Source: Pedobacter segetis
GTDB lineage: Bacteria > Bacteroidota > Bacteroidia > Sphingobacteriales > Sphingobacteriaceae
Assembly (NCBI RefSeq): GCF_016623585.1
Contig: NZ_JAEHFY010000027.1
Location: 1-44,443 of the forward strand
Direction: 5' to 3'
Length of the DNA stretch: 44,443 bases
The position numbers and the translations under genes are program-made. This document shows, piece by piece, positions 34,494 through 41,942 of this stretch; the stretch's first letter is position 1; each line of letters starts with the position of its first letter. A model generated the notes under the pieces. That model was not told the DNA's origin. It was given only the letters and a program-made list of their open reading frames with translations, and did no database searches.

Positions 34494-34880
34494 TCACTTA
34501 TAAGGATAATAAATGAAATTTGCACCTTCTGGAACTATCGCAAAAACGCACATAAACTCGTCTGCGGGTTTGTAGCTTTGTATAAACATCTCTTGTTTGC
34601 TGTGTTGGATAATGCTTTTCTCTACAAATTCTTCTAGCGTAGAAGCTTGGATGCTCCAATTTGTACCCAATTCTTTGCTGTCCAAGATCATTTCGCCCAA
34701 GGCAACCTCATGCTGATGTGCCACAAAAATTGGATAGGCAGAAAGCCCCTCTACCATAATTTCTACGGCAACTTCACGCAGCGTTTCTTTATAAAATTCT
34801 AGGTCTTTTTTTAAACTGATCAGCGGACTTTCTTTTGGTGCTTCGCCTTCGTTTTGTCCTAATAATTCTTCTGGGTTCAT
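34494..34880 (-). CDS. Conserved-looking small protein downstream of RlmD-type gene
   Basis: A 128-residue soluble protein that I cannot assign to a family. It has an acidic N terminus (MNPEELLGQNEGEAPKE), a helical first half and a beta-rich second half ending FIYYPYK. Its ATG overlaps the stop of the methyltransferase gene by 4 bp (ATGA), so the pair is translationally coupled and may be functionally linked. Confidence 0.75.
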   Translation of the reverse strand: MNPEELLGQNEGEAPKESPLISLKKDLEFYKETLREVAVEIMVEGLSAYPIFVAHQHEVALGEMILDSKELGTNWSIQASTLEEFVEKSIIQHSKQEMFIQSYKPADEFMCVFAIVPEGANFIYYPYK

Positions 34881-36298
34881 TTCTTTAGTTTTAAAAGTAC
34901 CACGTTTTCTACATGTTGCGTATGCGGGAACATATCTACCGGTTTAATGCGCACCAAATCATATTTCTCTTTTAAACGTGTAAGATCGCGGGCTTGGGTA
35001 GCTGCATTGCAACTTACATAAACTATTTTTTCTGCTTCAAGCTCCATTAAACGCTCCACCACATCGGGGTGCATCCCTGCCCTCGGCGGATCGGTTATCA
35101 CCACATCTGGTTTGCCATTTTGGTTGATGAAATCGTTGTTTAAAATGTCTTTCATATCGCCGGCATAAAAAACGGTATTGTTTATCCCATTGATTTGCGA
35201 ATTGATTTTTGCATCTTCAATGGCATCCGGAACATATTCTACGCCTATTACTTTCTTGGCTTTTTTTGCCACAAAATTGGCGATGGTGCCGGTACCGGTA
35301 TATAGATCGTAAACCAGTTCATGGCCTTTTAAATCGGCGAAGTCGCGAGTGATCTTATATAATTGGTAAGCCTGAAGAGAATTGGTTTGGTAAAAAGATT
35401 TTGGCCCGATACGGAATTTTAAGCCTTCCATTTCTTCATAAATAAACTCTCGGCCGCTGTAAAGCAACACCTCTTGATCAAAAAAAGTATCGTTCTTTTT
35501 TTGGTTGATGATGTAAAGCAAAGAAGTAATCTGCGGGAAAGTTTCTTTAACAAATTCCATCATCAGATCTACTTGTCCTTCTTCTGGGTAAGCAAAAACC
35601 ACAATTACCATCAGTTCTCCGGTAGAAGAGGTACGGATTACCAAGTTTCTTAAAGCACCATTATGCGCCCTTAAATCGTAAAATGAAATATTGTTTTCTT
35701 TGGCAAAAGCCGATATTTGGTTGCGTAAATGGTTTGATGGATCAGCCTGTAAATAGCAATGGTTAATTTCCAGGATTTTATCAAAACGCAACGGAACATG
35801 AAAACCCAAAGCGTTCATTTCCTTTTCATCGCTTATTTCGCCATCTAAATCTGTTAACCAACGTTTATTGGAAAAAGTATATTCTAATTTATTTCGGTAA
35901 TATTTGTCTTCTGCGGATGGTAAAATATCTTCGGCATGATGGGTTTCTAAACCTGCCAAGCGTTGTAAAGCATCTAAAACCGATTTTTGTTTATATTTTA
36001 ATTGCGTAGCGTAATCCATGTGCTGCCATTTGCAACCGCCACAAATGCCAAAATGCTCGCAAAAAGGGTCAACACGATCGGGTGAAGGAGTTAGCAGATT
36101 TGAGATTTTTGCTTGGGCAAATTTCTTTTTCTTTTTATAAACTGCGGCATCCACCACATCACCGGGAATGGCTTTTTCTATAAATACCACCAAATCATCG
36201 GCCCTGGCCACGCCTTTGCCTTCTTCTGCTATATCAAAAACGCTTAACGCTGTTAAAATTTTTTGCTCTCTCAAATCTTGATTTTTATTGAGGTGCAA
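34877..36298 (-). CDS. rlmD: 23S rRNA (uracil-5-)-methyltransferase, RlmD type
   Basis: SAM-dependent formation of m5U in 23S rRNA. The 473-residue protein has an N-terminal TRAM-like domain (about 15-75) and an Fe-S cluster motif (CEHFGICGGCKW plus a further Cys). The SAM motif is DLYTGTGTIANFV, and the catalytic C-terminal block has DPPRAGMHPDVVE and the nucleophile Cys in VSCNAATQARDL. The frame has no upstream ATG before a stop codon; the earliest start is TTG at 36298, so a non-ATG start is likely. Bacterial homologues are named RlmD, RlmCD or RumA, and I cannot tell which uridine it modifies. Confidence 0.9.
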   Translation of the reverse strand: MHLNKNQDLREQKILTALSVFDIAEEGKGVARADDLVVFIEKAIPGDVVDAAVYKKKKKFAQAKISNLLTPSPDRVDPFCEHFGICGGCKWQHMDYATQLKYKQKSVLDALQRLAGLETHHAEDILPSAEDKYYRNKLEYTFSNKRWLTDLDGEISDEKEMNALGFHVPLRFDKILEINHCYLQADPSNHLRNQISAFAKENNISFYDLRAHNGALRNLVIRTSSTGELMVIVVFAYPEEGQVDLMMEFVKETFPQITSLLYIINQKKNDTFFDQEVLLYSGREFIYEEMEGLKFRIGPKSFYQTNSLQAYQLYKITRDFADLKGHELVYDLYTGTGTIANFVAKKAKKVIGVEYVPDAIEDAKINSQINGINNTVFYAGDMKDILNNDFINQNGKPDVVITDPPRAGMHPDVVERLMELEAEKIVYVSCNAATQARDLTRLKEKYDLVRIKPVDMFPHTQHVENVVLLKLKK

Positions 36299-36489
36299 AT
36301 TTAAGAGAATTAAGTTTTAAGTGGCAGGTTTCGAGTTATAAGTTTTATGAGGGATAACAGTAAGTTGTAGGTAATAGGTTTTATGCGTAAAGTTTTAATG
36401 CAATATTTTGAGATAGATTGATATGGAGAGGGCGCAATCCCTTAATTTATCTTTTAAAAGAAAGTTTAACCGAACTTAATTGATGTTTT

Positions 36490-36594
36490 TTAAATGAAAA
36501 AGCTGAGTAAATATCCCCAAAATCCTTGTGGTTTTTCAAATAAATCAAACTGTTCATCAATCATTAAAGAAAACTCTTGTAACTCTTTTCTCAT
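36490..36594 (-). CDS. Possible 34-residue small protein
   Basis: An ATG at 36594 opens a 34-codon frame (MRKELQEFSLMIDEQFDLFE onward) with an amphipathic start and a hydrophobic end (WGYLLSFFI). Upstream on the minus strand is a TTTG, a 21-bp spacer and TAAATTTA, one mismatch from the -7 consensus, which supports expression. I recognise no family. The rest of this 430-bp gap (36299-36728) shows only AT-rich DNA and the miaE promoter. Confidence 0.35.
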   Translation of the reverse strand: MRKELQEFSLMIDEQFDLFEKPQGFWGYLLSFFI

Positions 36595-36690
36595 GATAAT
36601 TATTATTTGAGATAAATTTAAGCATTTTTTATACCAAAAACCAAATCGGTATATTAAAGTTTGCGGCAACATTAATTTAGCTTTACGCAT

Positions 36691-36724
36691 TTTGCCCTAA
36701 GCCTTTATAAATTCCTTATTTTTG
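36691..36724 (+). promoter_or_regulatory. Promoter of the miaE operon
   Basis: TTTG at 36691-36694, a 22-bp spacer and TATTTTTG at 36717-36724 match the Bacteroidota -33/-7 consensus well. The start codon is at 36729, so transcription should begin at or within a few bases of the ATG and the mRNA would be leaderless or nearly so. Confidence 0.65.
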
Positions 36725-36728
36725 CAGC

Positions 36729-37337
36729 ATGAGCGAGAAAACCATTTTTAAGTTGCGTTTGCCCACAGATCCTTTTTGGGTAAAAAATGTGGTGGAAAGT
36801 AATATAGAAGAAATTTTGACCGATCATGCCTATTGCGAGCAAAAAGCGGCTACAAATGCGATTACCCTGATTATCCAAAACCCAAACATTTCTGAATTGG
36901 TGCAAGAAATGGCCGAATTGGTTAAGGAGGAAATGGATCATTTTAAACGTGTCCATGATATTATCATCAAACGTGGCTATACCTTGGGTTTAGAGCGTAA
37001 GGATAATTATGTTAATGAACTCATTAAGTTTTTAAAACGTGGTGGCGGCGAAGCCAAGAGAACAGAAAGCATGGTAGATCGGTTGTTATTGGCAGCAATG
37101 ATAGAGGCTAGAAGTTGCGAACGCTTTAAAGTGCTTTCAGAATATGTGGACGATAAAGAACTTTCTGAGTTTTACCACGAATTAATGGTTTCTGAAGCCA
37201 CACATTATACTTTATTCATAGGTTTGGCCCGTAAATATGGTGTTGGCATTGATGTTGAAAAACGCTGGCAAGAATGGTTAGATTATGAAGGAAGCGTAAT
37301 AAAAAGTTACGGAAAGGCAGAAACGATCCATGGTTAA
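36729..37337 (+). CDS. miaE: tRNA 2-methylthio-N6-isopentenyladenosine hydroxylase MiaE
   Basis: Non-haem diiron, O2-dependent hydroxylase acting on ms2i6A37 of tRNA to give ms2io6A. The 202-residue protein has ferritin-like helices with the diiron ligands visible as Glu in CEQKAA, ExxH in EEMDHFKRVH, Glu in EARSCERF, and ExxH in SEATHYTLF. Length and motif order fit MiaE. It overlaps the next gene by 8 bp and is first in a three-gene operon ending with a cyclase. Confidence 0.93.
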   Translation: MSEKTIFKLRLPTDPFWVKNVVESNIEEILTDHAYCEQKAATNAITLIIQNPNISELVQEMAELVKEEMDHFKRVHDIIIKRGYTLGLERKDNYVNELIKFLKRGGGEAKRTESMVDRLLLAAMIEARSCERFKVLSEYVDDKELSEFYHELMVSEATHYTLFIGLARKYGVGIDVEKRWQEWLDYEGSVIKSYGKAETIHG

Positions 37338-37527
37338 CCCACCAAAAAAAGATTTATCTAAATATAAAGGCGGCGTGTTCTTTTTTGATGCCAATGACGA
37401 GGATTTAATAGTGCCAATGGCAAATCCTAGGTTTGGTTATACCTTAAATTTTGCCAAACCTTTAGCCTATATTTTTTTATTGATCGTTCTTCTGGTTTTT
37501 ATCCTAATTACCAGATTGTTTGCTTAA
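37330..37527 (+). CDS. Small single-pass membrane protein, DUF5808-like
   Basis: 65 residues: a soluble N-terminal part (GGVFFFDANDEDLIVPM then RFGYTLNFAKP) and one TM segment at about 45-62. The pattern of an acidic DxDDxxxVP stretch followed by G(W/Y)TLNFAxP recalls DUF5808 proteins as I remember them; this is not a search result. Start overlaps the end of miaE by 8 bp and the stop is 6 bp before the cyclase gene. Confidence 0.75.
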   Translation: MVNPPKKDLSKYKGGVFFFDANDEDLIVPMANPRFGYTLNFAKPLAYIFLLIVLLVFILITRLFA

Positions 37528-37533
37528 GCCTTA

Positions 37534-38658
37534 ATGAAGATAAATTATACCGCAAACGCCAGAAAATATGCTTTCCAATACCCATTGATAAGCGCAATAT
37601 TTATTCAAACCAGCTTTTGGGTCATCTCGTTTTTCTTTTTAAGCCTAATCCTTCATTTTGCCGCAAACGGATTTGCCAAAATCTATCATGTAGTTATTCC
37701 AAGCTCCATTAAACCTATTGTGATCATTTCTGTAGCCATGGGCTTGCTTTATGGCATTTCTTTGGGCCTGCTAGATTTTTATTTCTACCGCAGATTGTTT
37801 AAAGGAAAATCTACCGGTTTGCTCATAGTGGTAAAAAGTATCTTCTACTTTTTAATGATGATATTGATGTTCTACTTTGTGAAAGAAATAATTTGGGGGC
37901 GCTTCTTATATCCTACTTATTTTCTAGGAACAAAATTTAACCTGCCAGAACAGGCCTGGGCCGATTATTTTAAGCTTACAATGGTGTATGTTTTCTTCAT
38001 GAGCATCATCATCAGTTTTTTTATCCAAGTAAACACAAAATTTGGCCCTGGCGTTTTAGTCCCGCTTTTAATGGGCAGGTACGCCAATCCAAAAGAAGAA
38101 GAAAGGATTTTTATTTTCTTGGATCTAAAGTCTTCTACCACACATGCAGAAAAACTAGGGCATATAAAGTACAGCAAATTGATAAGGGATTGTTTTTTGC
38201 ATATCAACTATATTTCGGTAAAGTATGGGGCCGAGATTTATCAATACGTTGGCGATGAGGTAGTATTGAGCTGGCCTACCAAACACCTATCCAACCCTTT
38301 AATTACTTTAGATTTCTATTTTGCCTGTTATAATTATTTTATCGAAAAAAAATCGCGTTACTTAAAGAAACATGGTGTTTTGCCGCAGTTTAAAGCAGGG
38401 ATGCACATTGGTAAAGTAACTGCCGTAGAAGTGGGCGATGTTAAACGGGAAATTGCTTTCCATGGCGATACACTAAACGTAACCGCAAGGATCCAAGCTA
38501 AATGCAATGAATTGGATGCCGATCTCATCATCTCAGAAGATCTGAAAACTATTTTGCCTGATCAAAAAACCTATAACATGGTATCGCAAGGCTTGGTTCC
38601 CTTAAAAGGCAGAAAACAAGAAGTTTGCATCTATAAAGTTATGGTTGATCAGCCTTAA
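37534..38658 (+). CDS. Membrane-bound class III adenylate/guanylate cyclase
   Basis: Makes cAMP or cGMP. The 374-residue protein has four TM helices in the first 175 residues, then a class III cyclase homology domain (about 188-365). The first metal Asp is in FLDLKSSTTHAEKLG, the second in VGDEVVLSW, and the C-terminal glycine/Asn/Arg block is GMHIGKVTAVEVGD and FHGDTLNVTARIQ, with the transition-state Asn and Arg present. Substrate choice cannot be read safely. Third gene after miaE with a 6-bp gap; a hairpin follows the stop. Confidence 0.92.
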   Translation: MKINYTANARKYAFQYPLISAIFIQTSFWVISFFFLSLILHFAANGFAKIYHVVIPSSIKPIVIISVAMGLLYGISLGLLDFYFYRRLFKGKSTGLLIVVKSIFYFLMMILMFYFVKEIIWGRFLYPTYFLGTKFNLPEQAWADYFKLTMVYVFFMSIIISFFIQVNTKFGPGVLVPLLMGRYANPKEEERIFIFLDLKSSTTHAEKLGHIKYSKLIRDCFLHINYISVKYGAEIYQYVGDEVVLSWPTKHLSNPLITLDFYFACYNYFIEKKSRYLKKHGVLPQFKAGMHIGKVTAVEVGDVKREIAFHGDTLNVTARIQAKCNELDADLIISEDLKTILPDQKTYNMVSQGLVPLKGRKQEVCIYKVMVDQP

Positions 38659-38661
38659 ATA

Positions 38662-38690
38662 AATTGCGAACTGAAAATCAATTCGCAATT
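38662..38690. terminator. Hairpin between convergent cyclase and SDR genes
   Basis: Perfect 9-bp stem (AATTGCGAA at 38662-38670, TTCGCAATT at 38682-38690) with an 11-nt loop, located in the 49-bp gap between two convergent genes. T-runs after it are weak on both strands, but position suggests a shared bidirectional terminator. Confidence 0.55.
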
Positions 38691-38707
38691 AAAATTAATC
38701 CACTAAT

Positions 38708-39478
38708 CTATTGCTCTTCATAATGGTACGTTAGCCCACCATCTATAAAATAAGTGCTGCCGGTAACGTAACTCGCATCATCACTCGCTAAAAAAGCCAC
38801 CAAACCTGCAACCTCCTCTGGGGTTCCCATTCTTTTCATCGGTATGTTTTCTAACAAGCCCTTCATCTTGTCTTTATCTGCCATCATTTTTTGGTTAATG
38901 GGCGTAGCAATAGCTCCGGGCGCAACATTATTTATCCTGATATTTAGTGGGGCAAGTTCGGTTGCCAAATTTCTCATCAACATTTTTAAACCCCCTTTAC
39001 TGGCACAATAAGCAGAAAAATGCGGGAATATGATTTCTTCATGTACAGAACTCATGTTTATAACCACGCCCGGTCTATTTTCTTTCCTGCAATATTTCAC
39101 AAAAGTTTGTGTACCAAAGAAAACCCCTTTTAAATTGGTGTGCATTACCAAATCATAATCCTCTTCCGTAACCTCCCAAAAATTTGCGTTTCTTTCTACG
39201 CCGGCGTTATTTACCAAAATATCCAAACTCCCAAAAGCATCAATTGCCTGCTGCAAAATACCCACCGAATCCATCCCTTTGCTCACATCGCCTTGCACAA
39301 ATTTAACCTTGTTGCCATAAGCTTCAATTGTTTTTATCAGTTGCTTTTCGTCATCGGCAAAATGCCTCCCATTTAAAATAATGTTTGCGCCTTCCTTTGC
39401 AAAACGTTCGGCACAAGCCTGGCCAATACCAGAAGTACTACCGGTAACCAATATGTTTTTATCTTTAAACCTTTCCAT
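38708..39478 (-). CDS. SDR family oxidoreductase (glucose dehydrogenase-like)
   Basis: NAD(P)-dependent short-chain dehydrogenase. From the ATG at 39478 the protein has 256 residues and starts MERFKDKNILVTGSTSGIGQ, with the cofactor loop GSTSGIGQ, the structural NNAG, the catalytic Ser in NMSSVHE and YxxxK in YCASKGG, and a C-terminal YVTGSTYFIDGG. The set resembles glucose 1-dehydrogenases, but substrate is uncertain. The open frame continues 50 codons upstream into repeat copy D; that extension is not conserved-looking and I reject it. Confidence 0.9.
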   Translation of the reverse strand: MERFKDKNILVTGSTSGIGQACAERFAKEGANIILNGRHFADDEKQLIKTIEAYGNKVKFVQGDVSKGMDSVGILQQAIDAFGSLDILVNNAGVERNANFWEVTEEDYDLVMHTNLKGVFFGTQTFVKYCRKENRPGVVINMSSVHEEIIFPHFSAYCASKGGLKMLMRNLATELAPLNIRINNVAPGAIATPINQKMMADKDKMKGLLENIPMKRMGTPEEVAGLVAFLASDDASYVTGSTYFIDGGLTYHYEEQ

Positions 39479-39561
39479 TGTTTTTTTTAATGAATAGTTA
39501 AGCAATAACATTACCAAATGGAAATCTGCAGATAGATAGGCACTTAAAACAAAGGAATATA

Positions 39562-39643
39562 ATTTGGGCGTTCGGGCGGGCTTTACGTTCATACCCCACA
39601 AGGCCTTAGCCACAAGGCGGGTATCCACTTCAATCCCTAACGC
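39562..39643 (+). repeat. Dispersed intergenic repeat, copy D (opposite orientation)
   Basis: Plus strand begins ATTTGGGCGTTCGGGCGGGC and ends GGGTATCCACTTCAATCCCT then AACGCA, matching the left end of A, B and C and the right end of A and B. It is shorter than the others. It lies in the 315-bp gap between rdgB and the SDR gene. The remainder of that gap has a word (AATCAGCCAAATCTGCGGGA, 39762-39781) of another commonly dispersed type and no gene. Confidence 0.8.
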
Positions 39644-39793
39644 ACCTATATTGTGAAAAGTAAAACAGTTAAAGTTAACGGTATTTGAAAGCTAAGATAG
39701 CCCCTAGCTATCCCTAAGTACCTTTAATGAGGGATATAACGTGAAACTGACCTCCATAAGTCTGTGCTAATCAGCCAAATCTGCGGGAGATAT

Positions 39794-40372
39794 TCAAACA
39801 CTTTTCAGAAACGCAATCAATTTTTCCATAGCCAAACCACGGTGGCTAATTCTATTTTTCTCGTCCAAACCCATTTCCGCAAAGGTAATATCATAACCAT
39901 CGGGCTCAAAGATCGGGTCGTAACCAAAACCATCATTTCCAGAAGGTGTTTCCCTTATTTTACCATTTACAATACCTTCAAACAAGGTTTCTTCATCATC
40001 AATGATCACAGAAATAACCGTTCTAAACCTTGCAGTTCTATCTGTAATATCTTGCATCTTTAGCAAAACCAAATCCATGTTATGCTTAAAATCCCTAAAG
40101 CCAGAATACCTGGCAGAATAAACGCCGGGTTCGTTGTTTAAAGCTTTAACCTCTAAACCTGTATCGTCTGCAAAGCAATTTACGCTATAATTTTTGTTAA
40201 CGTATTGGCTTTTTATGCTAGCATTTTCTTCCAACGTTTTTCCTGTCTCCGCAATATCTTCGTGGCAACCAATATCATTTAAGCTGATTATTTTAAAAAC
40301 ATCGCCAACTTTAGATCGTACCTCTTCTAATTTATGTGCATTGTTGGTGGCAAAAACCAGTTCTTTTTCCAT
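39794..40372 (-). CDS. rdgB: Non-canonical purine NTP pyrophosphatase
   Basis: RdgB/HAM1 enzyme that hydrolyses dITP, ITP and XTP to monophosphates, keeping damaged purines out of DNA. The 192-residue protein has the N-terminal FATNNAHKLEEV, ETGKTLEENASIKS, FADDTGLEVKALNNEPGVYS and the C-terminal GFGYDPIFEPDGYDITFAEM and SHRGLA motifs, all typical. It follows the 208-residue gene by 3 bp on the same strand, so the two are one transcript. Confidence 0.96.
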   Translation of the reverse strand: MEKELVFATNNAHKLEEVRSKVGDVFKIISLNDIGCHEDIAETGKTLEENASIKSQYVNKNYSVNCFADDTGLEVKALNNEPGVYSARYSGFRDFKHNMDLVLLKMQDITDRTARFRTVISVIIDDEETLFEGIVNGKIRETPSGNDGFGYDPIFEPDGYDITFAEMGLDEKNRISHRGLAMEKLIAFLKSV

Positions 40373-40375
40373 TGC

Positions 40376-41002
40376 TTAAAATGTTTTTAATTCGTTCCAA
40401 AAGGTGGTTTTCTTTTTAACGTCTTCAGCTAGCTTAAATAAATCCCAAGTCCCTAAGATCGCAACGTCTTTAAACATACATTTTTTGTTAGATACCGCAC
40501 CTTCTACATTTAATATTTTAGGGTTTATCCCAAAGGTAATGAGCTTGTTAAAACCGAAAAAAGTTTTTAGCTCATCAAAATCCAAAGAATTGTATTTTGC
40601 AAGGTTAACTATCGCAATATCATTGATCGCCCATTTTTTAGCACCTAAAATCTTGGTTAAAAAATCTAGGTCTTTTTTGTTCAAAAATTCAAAACTAGGC
40701 TCATTTACAATAATCAACAGGTATTTATTATTATCGCCAAGGTATTTATACGCAGGTTTAGCCTGTGCAACGGCACCTGCTTTGTTAGTGGCAGGTATTA
40801 CGGTAACTTCTGTTTCTAAAGCCGCTGCTTTAACAGGCGCATTGTTTATTTCAATGGGTCCTTCGGTTATGGTTTTATCAAGTATTCCAATTTTTAAAGC
40901 TTCCGCCTTATCGCCATCAATCTGCTCTCCTCTGATCAGATAAATCTCTTCATCAAGCAATAAACTTAAAGCGATCAAATCATTTGTTTGCAAATTATCC
41001 AT
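40376..41002 (-). CDS. Unknown protein, possible DNA polymerase III psi-like
   Basis: 208 residues. The N-terminal half has an Ala-rich, low-complexity stretch (about 50-85); the C-terminal half (88-208) has alternating strands and helices. It includes YLLIIVNEPSFEFLNKKDLD, FLTKILGAKKWAINDIAIVN and a short end, KKTTFWNELKTF. This arrangement recalls the uracil-glycosylase-like fold shared by HolD (psi), including a C-terminal xxxFWxxL tail like the RALWQQI end of E. coli HolD. The similarity is faint and I mark it as inference. It is 3 bp upstream of rdgB, a replication-hygiene gene. Confidence 0.7.
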   Translation of the reverse strand: MDNLQTNDLIALSLLLDEEIYLIRGEQIDGDKAEALKIGILDKTITEGPIEINNAPVKAAALETEVTVIPATNKAGAVAQAKPAYKYLGDNNKYLLIIVNEPSFEFLNKKDLDFLTKILGAKKWAINDIAIVNLAKYNSLDFDELKTFFGFNKLITFGINPKILNVEGAVSNKKCMFKDVAILGTWDLFKLAEDVKKKTTFWNELKTF

Positions 41003-41065
41003 TTACAAAGTTGTTTATTTTTTGTTAAAAAAAGTTAAAGCATTCCTATTACGCTAAAAAGGCTT

Positions 41066-41073
41066 TACTTTCG
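41066..41073 (+). promoter_or_regulatory. Possible -7 element for the SurA-like operon
   Basis: TACTTTCG is one mismatch from TAnnTTTG and lies 8 bp before the first ATG at 41082. The upstream region is AT-rich but gives no clear -33. The divergent 208-residue gene starts 79 bp away. Confidence 0.4.
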
Positions 41074-41081
41074 TTCGATTA

Positions 41082-41942
41082 ATGATGTATATAATTAGGT
41101 TTTCTATTGCTGTTTTAGTTTTTTCTTTTACGGCAATTTCTTGTAATTATTTCTCTAAACCAGAAAACAAACCCATTGCCAAAGCATTTGATAAGTATCT
41201 TTATTTAAAAGATCTAGAAGGCATTGTGCCTAACAACACGCATGGCAATGATAGTATTTCTATCGTAAAAGGTTTTATAGATCAATGGCTGCATGAGCAA
41301 GCTATACAGCACCAAGCAGAGCAAAATGTTAAAGCAGACGATAAAACCTTACAAGAACAGTTAGATGTTTATAAAAGATCTTTGATAAGGTTCCAATATG
41401 AGCAAGAGCTGATCAAGCAAAAGTTAGATACCTTGGTAAGCGAGAAAGAAATTGCGGCTTTTTATGAAAGCAATAAAGATAACTTTCAGCTCAAAAAACC
41501 TATTTTAAAAGTTTCTTACATTAAATTATCTAAAAAAGCACCAAAAATAAACATGGTAAAAAAACTTTTTACCTCTAAAGATTTAAGGGATTTTGACCTG
41601 TTAGAAAAATATTGTTTTAAGTACTCGCCCAATTTTTCTTTGATGGATACCACCTGGCATTATACCGAAGAACTAGCGCAAACTTTGCCCATTTCTAAAA
41701 TTGGGGAAAATAATTACGATAATTTAAACCATATATTTGAAATTTCTGAGAATAATACATTATATCTCCTAATTTTGCGGGACTCGAAATTTAAGGATAG
41801 TTTATCGCCCTTGGCTTTTGAAAAACAGAACATCAAGAATTTAATCATCAATCAAAGGAAATTGGCCTTGATCAATGAGATGGAAAAGAGCATTTTTAAC
41901 GAAGCTCAAAAGAATAACGAATTAGAAATATATCATAAATGA
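41082..41942 (+). CDS. SurA/PrsA-like periplasmic lipoprotein without PPIase core
   Basis: A 286-residue predicted lipoprotein: signal peptide with the lipobox Cys at residue 21 (FTAISC). It then has helices like the SurA N-terminal chaperone domain (VKGFIDQWLHEQAIQHQAEQ and EKEIAAFYESNKDNFQ). The GGDLGxF-type parvulin core is absent. Two consecutive ATG codons start the frame. It overlaps the surA-type gene by 4 bp (ATGA), so the two are co-translated. Likely an outer-membrane-protein assembly chaperone in the periplasm. Confidence 0.85.
   Translation: MMYIIRFSIAVLVFSFTAISCNYFSKPENKPIAKAFDKYLYLKDLEGIVPNNTHGNDSISIVKGFIDQWLHEQAIQHQAEQNVKADDKTLQEQLDVYKRSLIRFQYEQELIKQKLDTLVSEKEIAAFYESNKDNFQLKKPILKVSYIKLSKKAPKINMVKKLFTSKDLRDFDLLEKYCFKYSPNFSLMDTTWHYTEELAQTLPISKIGENNYDNLNHIFEISENNTLYLLILRDSKFKDSLSPLAFEKQNIKNLIINQRKLALINEMEKSIFNEAQKNNELEIYHK

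Noticed and set aside
39479-39628. 50-residue N-terminal extension of the SDR protein
   Set aside because: The canonical SDR start MERFKDKNILVTG is at 39478; the extension reads through repeat copy D.
40404-40943. A 179-codon plus-strand frame
   Set aside because: It is antisense to the 208-residue gene, with composition typical of a reverse-frame shadow. The minus-strand gene fits the tight rdgB operon.
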